Shown here: one piece after another, positions 42,180-49,946 of the stretch
Position numbering within the stretch: position 1 is the stretch's first letter
Layout of the letters: every line of letters starts with the position of its first letter
Source of the DNA: Promicromonospora iranensis
GTDB lineage: Bacteria > Actinomycetota > Actinomycetes > Actinomycetales > Cellulomonadaceae
Direction: 5' to 3'
Assembly (NCBI RefSeq): GCF_028994805.1
Contig: NZ_JAJQQP010000002.1
Coordinates: forward strand, 372,001-436,000
DNA: 64,000 nucleotides
Notes under the pieces: generated by a model
The model's database searches: none
Told to the model about the DNA's origin: nothing
The model's input: only the letters and a program-made list of their open reading frames with translations
Translations under genes and position numbers: made by a program

Positions 42180-43643
42180 GTGGCGTACACCGAGCAACGC
42201 ACCGACTCCGCGGGCCGCACCGGCTACGTCGGACGTTTCCGGGTCGACGGTCGCCTGCGCAGCACCCGCCGCTTCACCGTCAAGCGGGAGGCGCTCGCGG
42301 AGGCGCGGCGCCAGGAGGAGGCCGGCAAGCACGCGGAGTGGGTGGACCCGGCCGCCGGCCGGGTCACGGTCGCCGAGTGGTTCACGATCTGGCAGGAGTC
42401 CCGCGTCGACCGCGCGCCGCGCACCCTCGAGGCGGAGCGCGAGCGCTTCCGCTCCCTGGTCGCCCCCGCGTTCGGTGACCGGCCGTTGCGGCAGGTCACC
42501 CACGAGGACGTCGCGCGCTGGGCCGCCACCATGACCTCCCCCACCACCGGGGAGACCGCCTCCCCGGCCCGGCGCAGGGACGCGGCACGCCTGCTGGTGG
42601 CCCTGCTCGACGCCGCCGTCGACGCCCGTCGCCTGCGCACCAACCCCGCACGGACGCCGTCGGGCAAGGTGCCCGCCCTGCCGCGCGCACCGAAGACCAA
42701 GCCGCACCGGTACCTCTCCCACGAGCAGCTGCGCCGGGTCGCGGACGCCGCCCGCACGCCCCAGACCCGCACCCTCGTCCTGCTGACCGCCCTGACCGGG
42801 CTGCGCTGGGGTGAGGTCAGCGCCCTCACGGTGGCCGACGTCGACCCGCTGCGCCGCCGCGTGCACGTCACCAAGGCGTACACCCGCCTCGACGACGGCA
42901 CCCTCCTGCTCGGCGACACCAAGACCCACGCCCGGCGCGAGGTCCCCCTGCCCGCGACCCTCGTCGAGGCCGTCGCCGCGCAGGCCGCCGGCCGGGCGCC
43001 CACCGACCTGCTGTTCACCGGGACGCGCGGCGGCCCTCTGCGCCGGGAGAGCTTCGACCGGTCGGCGTTCCGGCCCGCGGTCCTGGCGGCCGGGCGTGCC
43101 GTGCGCACGCTGCGTGAAGCCCTGGACCTGCCGGTCTCCGGTCTGTACGACGACGGTGTGGCGGCCGTGGTCCGCCGTGCCCAGTCCGACGGCGGGCTCG
43201 AGCCCACCGGCGTCTGCGACCCGGCGACATGGACCCTCGTGGGCGCTGCCGACCGGGCACGCCGGGACGGGCGCACGGCCGCGACGACCCGTGGCGAGAA
43301 GGTGAGCCGCACCCGGCTGCTGACCGCCCTGTCGAGCACGACGCTCGGGCCCGGTGCGGAGGACTTCGACACGCTCACGCTGCACGACCTGCGCCACACC
43401 GCCGCGTCGCTGGCCATCTCCGGCGGGGCCACGGTCAAGGCGGTGCAGCGCATGCTCGGGCACGAGTCGCCGGTACTCACCCTCTCGACGTACGCCGGCC
43501 TGTTCGAGGACGACCTCGACGCACTGGGCGACACGATGAGCGCGGCGTTCCAGGCGACCGCCGTCGTGCCCGGCGCGCACGCGGGCGCTGCGACGCCGAA
43601 CGTCACCTCGATCGGGACCGCCCGGGCCTGGGCCGTCGGCTGA
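42180..43643 (+). CDS. Tyrosine recombinase with inserted PG-binding-like domain
   Basis: 487 aa from GTG 42180. AP2-like arm-binding start, a SAM-like core-binding domain (about 62-160), then the catalytic domain with R209, K248, H402-x-x-R405, H428 and Y438, all present. Between the first and second halves of the catalytic domain, residues 307-355 carry an inserted segment that reads like a peptidoglycan-binding PG_binding_1 repeat (V-S-G-L-Y-D-D-G-V, G-L-E-P-T-G-V, D-P-A-T-W). Such an insertion is not standard in integrases. It follows LysE by 58 bp and is followed by tandem repeats. No other phage genes are seen. Confidence 0.85.
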   Translation: MAYTEQRTDSAGRTGYVGRFRVDGRLRSTRRFTVKREALAEARRQEEAGKHAEWVDPAAGRVTVAEWFTIWQESRVDRAPRTLEAERERFRSLVAPAFGDRPLRQVTHEDVARWAATMTSPTTGETASPARRRDAARLLVALLDAAVDARRLRTNPARTPSGKVPALPRAPKTKPHRYLSHEQLRRVADAARTPQTRTLVLLTALTGLRWGEVSALTVADVDPLRRRVHVTKAYTRLDDGTLLLGDTKTHARREVPLPATLVEAVAAQAAGRAPTDLLFTGTRGGPLRRESFDRSAFRPAVLAAGRAVRTLREALDLPVSGLYDDGVAAVVRRAQSDGGLEPTGVCDPATWTLVGAADRARRDGRTAATTRGEKVSRTRLLTALSSTTLGPGAEDFDTLTLHDLRHTAASLAISGGATVKAVQRMLGHESPVLTLSTYAGLFEDDLDALGDTMSAAFQATAVVPGAHAGAATPNVTSIGTARAWAVG

Positions 43644-43670
43644 CCGGGCCTGTCCGAGACGCGACGCACC

Positions 43671-43734
43671 GTGTTCTCGTGACGTGTTCTCGTGACGTGT
43701 TCTCGCCGATCCGGGATGCTGATGTCGAGAACAC
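43671..43734. repeat. 13-bp tandem repeats with inverted copy after integrase
   Basis: GTGTTCTCGTGAC at 43671 and 43684, a partial third copy GTGTTCTCG at 43697 and its inverse CGAGAACAC at 43726-43734. These could be integrase arm sites or a regulatory hairpin; the last pair has 20 bp between its arms. Confidence 0.75.
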
Positions 43735-43822
43735 GCGGACGGCTCCGTCCCAGGGTCGAGGGCGCCCACCGCGTCCCCGACCGTGCGGGTCCTGCGAGGG
43801 GCCCTCGACCAGGGAGAGAACC

Positions 43823-44239
43823 ATGGCGAAGTACCTGCTGCTCAAGCACTACCGGCACAACGGCCCCAAGCCCGTTCCGGGCACCGAGGCGATGATGGAC
43901 CAGTGGACGCCCGAGGAGATCACGGCGCACATCGACTACATGGGCCGGTTCGCCGAGAAGCTGGCGGAGCGTGGCGAGTTCGTCAGCGAGGGCGCGCTCT
44001 CGCCGGAGGGCACGTTCGTCCGCTATGACGGCGAGGGGCGGCCGCCGGTGACGGACGGGCCGTTCGCGGAGACCAAGGACCTGATCGCGGGCTTCATGAT
44101 CATCGACGTCGAGTCCCAGGAGCGGGCGTACGAGGCGGCCGCCGAGCTCTCCGCGGCGCCGGGCCAGGGCGGGCGCCCGATCTACGAGTGGCTCGAGGTG
44201 CGGCCGTTCTTCGCCGAGCTGCAGGGCACGACCGAGTAG
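43823..44239 (+). CDS. DGPF/YCII-domain protein, ECF42 partner
   Basis: 138 aa from ATG 43823 with AGGGAGAG upstream. The YCII-like fold has D-G-P-F-A-E-T-K in the middle, after which the DGPF family is named. In many actinobacteria DGPF proteins are encoded next to ECF42 sigma factors and are their regulatory targets or partners; here the ECF42 gene starts 37 bp later. Enzymatic activity of the YCII fold is not established here. Confidence 0.9.
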   Translation: MAKYLLLKHYRHNGPKPVPGTEAMMDQWTPEEITAHIDYMGRFAEKLAERGEFVSEGALSPEGTFVRYDGEGRPPVTDGPFAETKDLIAGFMIIDVESQERAYEAAAELSAAPGQGGRPIYEWLEVRPFFAELQGTTE

Positions 44240-44276
44240 GCACGACCGACGCGACAGGACAGGTCAGGACGGCAGC

Positions 44277-45446
44277 ATGCACGAGGACCAGGTGAACGAG
44301 CTGATGCGTACGCTGGCGCCGCAGGTCCTGGGCGTCCTCGTCCGCCGCGGAGCAGACTTCGCGACGGCCGAGGACGCCGTGCAGGAGGCGCTGATCGAGG
44401 CAGCGCACCACTGGCCCGACAGTCCTCCGGACGAGCCGAAGGCGTGGCTCCTGAAGGTCGCCGGCCGCAAGCTGATCGACGCGCAGCGCGCCGAGGCGGC
44501 CCGACGCCGGCGGGAGGAGCGTGTCCACGACGAGCCCCCGCCCGGGCCCACCGAGCAGTCGGACGACACGCTGCTCCTGCTGAGCCGGTGCTGCCATCCG
44601 TCGCTCAGCCCGGCGTCCGCCATCGCGCTGACGCTGCGCGCCGTCGGTGGGCTCACCACGGCGCAGATCGCGCGCGCCTTCCTGGTGCCCGAGGCCACCA
44701 TGGCGCAACGCATCTCCCGCGCCAAGCGCACGATCACCGGTGAACGGTTCGACACCCCGGGTGACGTCCGAGCGGTGCTGCACGTGCTGTACCTGATCTT
44801 CAACGAGGGGTTCACGGGCGAGATCTCCCTCGCCGACGAGGCGATCCGGCTGACGCGCCAGCTCACCGCGGCGAGTGCGACGGACCCGGAGATCGCCGGC
44901 CTGCTCGCCCTGATGCTGCTGCACCACGCCCGGCGGGAGGCGCGGTACACCGCGTCGAACGAGCTGGTGCCCCTGGACCAGCAGGACCGGTCGCTGTGGG
45001 ACACGTCGATGATCGGCGAGGGCGTCGCCGTCCTGCAGGGGGCGCTGGGTCGAGACCTGCTCGGGCAGTACCAGGCGCAGGCCGCGATCGCCGCGCTCCA
45101 CGACGACGCGCCCAGCGCCGAGGAGACCGACTGGCCGCAGATCCTCGAGTGGTACGACGAGCTGGTCCGGCTCACGGACAGTCCGGTCGTCGCGCTCAAC
45201 CGGGCTGTCGCCGTCGGCCAGGTCGACGGCCCGCGTGCAGGTCTGGCCGTCCTGGCCGGGATCGACCCCGGACTCGCACGCTGGGACGCCGTGGCGGCCC
45301 ACCTGTACGAGCGCGCCGGCGACGTCGCCCTGGCGATCGAGCACTACAGGACCGCGGCGGACCGGGCCACGAGCCTGCCGGAGCGCACCCACCTCATCAA
45401 GCAGGTGGCACGGCTCGTCGTCGAGGCGCGCTCTAGAGGCCGCTGA
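44277..45446 (+). CDS. ECF42-family RNA polymerase sigma factor
   Basis: 389 aa from ATG 44277. Sigma region 2 (A-F-A-T-A-E-D-A-V-Q-E-A with F replaced as A-D-F) and region 4 (T-T-A-Q-I-A-R-A-F-L-V-P-E-A-T-M-A-Q-R) occupy about 1-170. A long C-terminal TPR-like helical extension follows, including S-L-A-D-E-A-I-R-L-T-R-Q-L and R-A-V-A-V-G-Q. This architecture and the DGPF neighbour define ECF42, which uses its C-terminal domain rather than a separate anti-sigma factor for control. The final 14 bp overlap a convergent gene. Confidence 0.92.
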   Translation: MHEDQVNELMRTLAPQVLGVLVRRGADFATAEDAVQEALIEAAHHWPDSPPDEPKAWLLKVAGRKLIDAQRAEAARRRREERVHDEPPPGPTEQSDDTLLLLSRCCHPSLSPASAIALTLRAVGGLTTAQIARAFLVPEATMAQRISRAKRTITGERFDTPGDVRAVLHVLYLIFNEGFTGEISLADEAIRLTRQLTAASATDPEIAGLLALMLLHHARREARYTASNELVPLDQQDRSLWDTSMIGEGVAVLQGALGRDLLGQYQAQAAIAALHDDAPSAEETDWPQILEWYDELVRLTDSPVVALNRAVAVGQVDGPRAGLAVLAGIDPGLARWDAVAAHLYERAGDVALAIEHYRTAADRATSLPERTHLIKQVARLVVEARSRGR

Positions 45447-45969
45447 AGATCCAGGTGGACGGCGCGTCGTATCCCGTGAGCCCACCCGGCCGGCTGCACG
45501 CCCCCAGGTCGAGCGTCACGAACGTGACCACCTGCGTGAGCGTCGATCCGGCAAGAACCCCGCTGGTGATCGGCCCGGTGACGGTCAGCACGTAGGTGCC
45601 GTTGACCGTCGTCGAGGTCGAGGACCACGACCAGGCGCTCGTCATGGTCGAGCTTCCGTTCCAGAAGATGGTCTGAGTTCCGCTCCCCCCGCCGAACAGC
45701 GTGGCGCACGACTTCGTGACCTCCCCGCTGTAGTCCGCGGTGAACGACGTGAGCGTCGGGTGGGTCAGGCTCACACAGGACGCTTCATCGTGCCCCTCGA
45801 CCTCCAGGGTCTGGGCGACGTTCGTGACTCCGGGGTCGTACGTGCCGACCGAGTCGCCGACGCAGTTCACCACCGTCGGAGTCGCTGTGGCTGTGGCTGA
45901 TGGCGCCGCGACCAGGCCGACGGCGGCCAGGAGCACCGTGCTGGCGATGGCGTAGATGTACCTCTTCAT
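45433..45969 (-). CDS. Secreted protein, unknown
   Basis: 178 aa from ATG 45969. A Sec signal peptide (M-K-R-Y-I-Y-A-I-A-S followed by Leu/Ala-rich core) is cleaved probably after A-T-A near residue 27. The mature part is Thr/Ser-rich with four Cys residues likely in disulfides and predicted all-beta. No family is recognised. Confidence 0.7.
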   Translation of the reverse strand: MKRYIYAIASTVLLAAVGLVAAPSATATATPTVVNCVGDSVGTYDPGVTNVAQTLEVEGHDEASCVSLTHPTLTSFTADYSGEVTKSCATLFGGGSGTQTIFWNGSSTMTSAWSWSSTSTTVNGTYVLTVTGPITSGVLAGSTLTQVVTFVTLDLGACSRPGGLTGYDAPSTWIFSGL

Positions 45970-46093
45970 GACTCTCCCGTCTGGATGACGAGCGCCCCGG
46001 CTGACACCGAGATCATGACCCCCCGACTCGCCCTTCCTTGGAGCGTGAGCCCGTTCACGCAGCGGTGCAACCCCAAGCGGCCGCTGGGTCTCC

Positions 46094-46876
46094 TCAGGGC
46101 TGGTCGCGGTCCCGGAGGTAGGCCTCCAGCGTGGCGGCGCCGGCCAGCATCGCCCGCCCGCGGGCGGACAACCGGCGTTGCCAGTCGCGCAGCGTGGCCT
46201 CCAGCGGTCCCACTCCCCCGGCGGCACGCACCTGAGCGATCAGCGGGGCGATCTGCTCCAGCAGGTAGCCGCCTCGCCGGAGCTGGTGGGCGAGCTTCGC
46301 GTCCCGTACAGCCGCCTCGTCGTAGACGCGGTACCCCGTCTGTGCGTCGCGGCGCGGACGCACGATCCCGGCCCGCTCCCAGGTCCGCAGTGTCGCGGGC
46401 CGGATGCCGAGCTTCGCTGCGAGCGGCCCGATGAACGTCGCGGCGGGTCGGGCGGTGGCGCCCGACCCGGACGCGGGTTCACGCTCGTTCGGCGAGGACC
46501 GAGCCGCAGGCCCGAGGTCGCGGAGCGCTGCCTCCACCGCGTGGAGCGTCCGGCGGTCCTCCAGGAGCTGGGCGTGACTCTCGTCGATGAGGCGGAAGGC
46601 CTCCCCGTACGGATCCTCGTCGCCGGCCGCGGGTTCGTTGACGGCCCGCATGATCGCCGTCGCCGTCGGGTGGCCGTGGCCGGGGACCAGGGCGAGGAAC
46701 GCGCGCAGGGCGCGCGCGTGCGACGTGCCGTAGACGCGGTAGCCGTTCGGTGTCCGTTCGGCGGCGGGGAGGATGCCCGTGTCCTCGTAGTTCCGGACCG
46801 CCTGGGTGGACAGGCCGTGCTCACGGGCCAGATCGACCGGCCGGAGCCGCACACCGGTTCGAAGGTCTGACCGCAT
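46094..46876 (-). CDS. TioE-like MerR regulator with two HTH domains
   Basis: 260 aa from ATG 46876. The first MerR HTH (S-T-Q-A-V-R-N-Y-E-D-T-G) is followed by a linker and a second MerR-type HTH near residue 140 (R-P-A-T-L-R-T-W-E-R-A-G-I-V). Two DNA-binding units in one chain and a helical end are typical of TioE-type regulators. It is divergent from the erythromycin-esterase-like gene, with a palindrome between them, so it is probably that gene's regulator. Confidence 0.82.
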   Translation of the reverse strand: MRSDLRTGVRLRPVDLAREHGLSTQAVRNYEDTGILPAAERTPNGYRVYGTSHARALRAFLALVPGHGHPTATAIMRAVNEPAAGDEDPYGEAFRLIDESHAQLLEDRRTLHAVEAALRDLGPAARSSPNEREPASGSGATARPAATFIGPLAAKLGIRPATLRTWERAGIVRPRRDAQTGYRVYDEAAVRDAKLAHQLRRGGYLLEQIAPLIAQVRAAGGVGPLEATLRDWQRRLSARGRAMLAGAATLEAYLRDRDQP

Positions 46877-46897
46877 CTTCCCTTCCCCCACGACGCA

Positions 46898-46915
46898 AAG
46901 TCTCAACCGAGACTT
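46898..46915. promoter_or_regulatory. 7-bp inverted repeat between TioE-like and esterase genes
   Basis: AAGTCTC and GAGACTT flank a 4-bp spacer in the 58-bp divergent intergenic space, a natural MerR-type operator position. Confidence 0.6.
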
Positions 46916-46934
46916 CGACGATACCTTTCAAGGA

Positions 46935-48140
46935 ATGACGACAGACATCCAGGAGACCACCGGTCCCGTCGATTCCACCGCGGTCATGCGGCTGCTGCCC
47001 GCCCGCCCACGGGTTCTCGCGCTGGGCGAGCCCGCGCACGGCGAGCAGAGCCTGCTCGCCGTGCGCAACGAGCTGTTCCGGCAGCTGGTCGAGCAGGAGG
47101 GCTACCGGACGATCGCCCTCGAGAGCGACTGTCTGGCAGGCCTGCTCGTGGACGACTACGTCACCACCGGCGAGGGTGACCTCGACGAGGTCATGAGACG
47201 CGGCTTCAGTCACGGGTGGGGTGCGTTCCCGGGCAACCGGGACCTGGTGCGCTGGATGCGCGGCTACAACGAGGACCGTCCGGCGTCCGACCGGCTCCGG
47301 TTCGCCGGTATCGACGGTCCGCTGGAGATCACGGGAGCCGCGAGTCCTCGGCAGGCTCTCCTCGGGCTGCACGACCACCTGGCGGCACATGTGGACGCCG
47401 AGCTGGCCCCCTGTACCCGGGACGCCCTCGACCGCCTGATCGGTCCCGACGATCGATGGACGGAGCCTGCCGCGATGATGGACCCGGCCCGGTCCGTCGG
47501 CCGGACCGCCGAGGCCAGGGAGCTGCGACTGCTCGCGGACGACCTCGTGGCCCTGCTCGGCGCACGGGCGCCTCAGCTGCTCGCGGAGTCGTCAGCCACG
47601 GACCGGGAGCGGGCACGGTTGTACGGGCGCACGGCGACGGGCCTGCTCCGGTACCACTTCTGGATGGCAGACCCGGGCACGAGCCGCATGACCTGGCTGC
47701 TGGGGGTGCGGGACGCGATGATGGCGGCCAACCTGCTCGCCGCCGCCGAGCGCGGCCCCGTGCTGGTGAGCGCGCACAACAGCCACCTGCAGCGCGATCT
47801 GAGCACCATGAGCATGTGGGACCACCCGAGGTTGGAGTGGTGGAGCGCCGGGGCGCTGGTCGACGCCGAGCTCGGTGCGGGATACGCGTTCCTGCCCACC
47901 GCCCTCGGCACCATCCGGCACCAGGGAGTGGACACGCCGCCGTCGGACACCGTCGAAGGGATGCTGTACGCCCTGACCGGAGACCATTACCTCGTCGACG
48001 CCGGCCGCCTGGCGTCCGTTCTCGGGGACGCCAGGGCGAAGGCGCGCGTGTCCCCCTGGTTCGGGTATGCCCCGTTCGACCCGGCGCACCTCCCACGCAC
48101 CGACGGCATCGTCTTCGTCAAGGAGGCGGAGCGGCCGTAG
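46935..48140 (+). CDS. Erythromycin-esterase-like protein
   Basis: 401 aa from ATG 46935 (AAGGA upstream). The Ere/succinoglycan-biosynthesis esterase pattern has G-E-P-A-H-G-E near residue 35, E near 62 (I-A-L-E-S-D), R-F-A-G-I-D and the V-S-A-H-N-S-H catalytic His segment. Ere enzymes hydrolyse macrolide lactones, but many members act on other substrates. Resistance to a macrolide is possible but not shown. Divergent from a TioE-like regulator. Confidence 0.85.
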   Translation: MTTDIQETTGPVDSTAVMRLLPARPRVLALGEPAHGEQSLLAVRNELFRQLVEQEGYRTIALESDCLAGLLVDDYVTTGEGDLDEVMRRGFSHGWGAFPGNRDLVRWMRGYNEDRPASDRLRFAGIDGPLEITGAASPRQALLGLHDHLAAHVDAELAPCTRDALDRLIGPDDRWTEPAAMMDPARSVGRTAEARELRLLADDLVALLGARAPQLLAESSATDRERARLYGRTATGLLRYHFWMADPGTSRMTWLLGVRDAMMAANLLAAAERGPVLVSAHNSHLQRDLSTMSMWDHPRLEWWSAGALVDAELGAGYAFLPTALGTIRHQGVDTPPSDTVEGMLYALTGDHYLVDAGRLASVLGDARAKARVSPWFGYAPFDPAHLPRTDGIVFVKEAERP

Positions 48141-48454
48141 CCGGGGGTCGAGGAACGTCGCAAGGCGGGTCAGCCTGGCTGGTCAGGTCGCCAGGGTCAC
48201 GCGTCGGGCCGGTCGGGCGACGTGGATGACGGGCGTCGTCAGCGCTCACTATCTGCTCACCAGTGCGCTGAGTAGCGCCAGCGAGACACCACGAGAATTG
48301 CTAGATCTAGCGGATAGATCTGCATGAGGGGTGTTTTGCGCACCCGCTTCAGGAAAGCGGGTGCGTACTGTGCGAACGACTAGTAGGAGTAGTATTGTGG
48401 AACTACTCGTACTACTACGAGCTGGAATGACGGACGAATCGATCGGGGAACGAC
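48141..48454. other. Intergenic region rich in palindromes upstream of KfrA-like gene
   Basis: No gene seen. It contains a perfect 12-bp palindrome (GCTAGATCTAGC, 48300-48311), an 11-bp stem hairpin (48339-48365) and two overlapping inverted repeats (48387-48421) close to the next gene. Confidence 0.65.
48387..48421. promoter_or_regulatory. Overlapping inverted repeats, KfrA-like operator
   Basis: GAGTAGT...ACTACTC (48387-48408) and CTCGTA...TACGAG (48406-48421) overlap. KfrA proteins are known to repress their own genes, so these are candidate autoregulatory sites. Confidence 0.55.
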
Positions 48455-49411
48455 GTGCGGGACAAGGAACGGGTCTTCCAGGCTGCCGAGGCGCTGACGG
48501 CCGAGGGGGTGGCGGTCACGGTGACGAACGTGCGCGAGCGTGCCGGCTGCTCCAACGCCGCGGCGACGAAGTACCTGCGCGAGTGGCGGGACACGAAGGC
48601 CGCGCAGGACGAGGCTCGTCAGGCGCTCCCCGACCTGCCCCCGGCGGTCACGGCGCTCGTGGACCGTGGCCTCGACGCCCTGTGGGGCGCTGCGGTCGAG
48701 GTGGCGCGCGCCGAGCACGAGGCAGCGGCCGCCGCGCAGGACGAGGCCCTGACCGCCGTCGTCGGCGAGGCGGACGCTCTGGCCGCCCGCGTGGACGAGG
48801 CCGACGCAGAGCTCGCCCAGTTCCGTGCGGTCCTCGAGTCGGCTCGCGAGTACGCCCGGTCCGCGGAGGAGGAACGTGCCACCGCGGAGAAGGAGCGGGC
48901 GGACGCCGTGGCAGCGTCGGCCCGGCTGGAGGGCGACCTGGCCACCGTGCGTCAGGCGCTCGACGCCGCGCGGGACGAGCTCGTCCGGGAACGGTCCGCG
49001 ACGGCGGCTGCCGAGCGCGCACGGGCCGACGCCGAGGCCGCCCGCGCGCAGGCGCAGGGCGCCGCCGTCGGGCTGCGGGAGTCGCTGGCCGATGTTCGCG
49101 CGGCGCTCGAGGCTGCCCGGTCCGACGCCGCTCAGGCTCACCGTGACCGTGGGGCAGCAGAGGCTGCCCGCTCCGCCGCGGAAGCGTCGGTCGCCCGGCT
49201 CGAGGGCGAGCTCTCGGCCTCCCGGGAGGCGCTGGAGTCGGCGCGCGGGCAGGCCGCGGAGGCCGAGCAGGCCCGCGTGGCGGCCATCGCCGCCCAGTCG
49301 CAGGCCGAGGGCACGGCCGCCGGGTTGCGGGAGGCGTTGGAGTCGGCGGTGGCCGGTGCGCGTGCGGGCGCCTCGGCAGCCGCAGAGCAGGCAGAGGTGC
49401 CGAACCGTTGA
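48455..49411 (+). CDS. KfrA-like DNA-binding coiled-coil protein
   Basis: 318 aa from GTG 48455 with GGGGAA upstream. The N-terminal KfrA_N domain (about 1-60) has V-F-Q-A-A-E-A-L-T-A-E-G-V-A-V-T-V and Y-L-R-E-W-R. The remaining 250 residues are an almost uninterrupted Ala/Glu/Arg coiled coil. KfrA was described as a plasmid partition and autoregulatory protein in RK2; here no plasmid genes are nearby, so it is a chromosomal homologue, possibly structural or nucleoid-associated. Confidence 0.82.
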   Translation: MRDKERVFQAAEALTAEGVAVTVTNVRERAGCSNAAATKYLREWRDTKAAQDEARQALPDLPPAVTALVDRGLDALWGAAVEVARAEHEAAAAAQDEALTAVVGEADALAARVDEADAELAQFRAVLESAREYARSAEEERATAEKERADAVAASARLEGDLATVRQALDAARDELVRERSATAAAERARADAEAARAQAQGAAVGLRESLADVRAALEAARSDAAQAHRDRGAAEAARSAAEASVARLEGELSASREALESARGQAAEAEQARVAAIAAQSQAEGTAAGLREALESAVAGARAGASAAAEQAEVPNR

Positions 49412-49481
49412 GCGCCTGACCTCGTGCCGGCCGGTTGCCGCCGGGCGGCACGATGTCAGTGGCAGGTGCTGTGATGGCCTG

Positions 49482-49937
49482 ATGAACCTTCGCGGATTTG
49501 CCACCATCAGCTACTGGGCCGACGACGTCACGGCGGCCGCCGCCTGGTACACGCAGCTGCTCGGCGTCGCGCCGTACTTCGAGCGGTCCGGACCGGACGG
49601 TGTGCTCGCCTACGCAGAGTTCCGGATCGGTGACAAGCAGGCCGAGCTCGGCATCGTGAGCCGCGCCTACGCGCCGCCCGGCTTGCCCGCAGAGCCGGGC
49701 GGCGCGGTCATGTACTGGCACGTCGACGACCTGGAGGGCACGATGGCCCGGCTCCACGAGCTGGGCGCCACCGAGTACCAGCCCGTCACGCCCCGTGAGG
49801 CGGGGTTCGTCACGGCGTCCGTGGTGGACCCGTTCGGGAACGTCCTCGGGGTCATGTACAACCCGCACTACGTGGAGCAGCACCCGACCACCGGCGAACG
49901 CACCACACCCGGGACAGCCACTCCGCACTCCCGCTAG
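49482..49937 (+). CDS. VOC-superfamily protein
   Basis: 151 aa from ATG 49482. The paired VOC modules are seen with W-Y-T-Q-L-L-G-V near residue 22 and D-P-F-G-N-V-L-G near the end, a pattern of glyoxalase/bleomycin-resistance fold enzymes. Substrate unknown. It ends 10 bp before the peptidase gene and may be co-transcribed. Confidence 0.85.
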   Translation: MNLRGFATISYWADDVTAAAAWYTQLLGVAPYFERSGPDGVLAYAEFRIGDKQAELGIVSRAYAPPGLPAEPGGAVMYWHVDDLEGTMARLHELGATEYQPVTPREAGFVTASVVDPFGNVLGVMYNPHYVEQHPTTGERTTPGTATPHSR

Positions 49938-49946
49938 GTTGCCTGC

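Noticed and set aside
42180-43643. Prophage or integrative element around the second integrase
   Set aside because: No capsid, tail, excisionase, replication or transfer genes flank it and no direct repeat pair bounding an element was found.
46935-48140. Direct call of macrolide resistance
   Set aside because: The esterase fold is clear but many homologues are not resistance enzymes, so no resistance phenotype is asserted.
48331-49146. Alternative long plus-strand frame overlapping the KfrA-like gene
   Set aside because: Its translation is Gly/Arg-rich low complexity typical of a shadow frame in GC-rich DNA; the KfrA frame has a real domain and ribosome-binding site.
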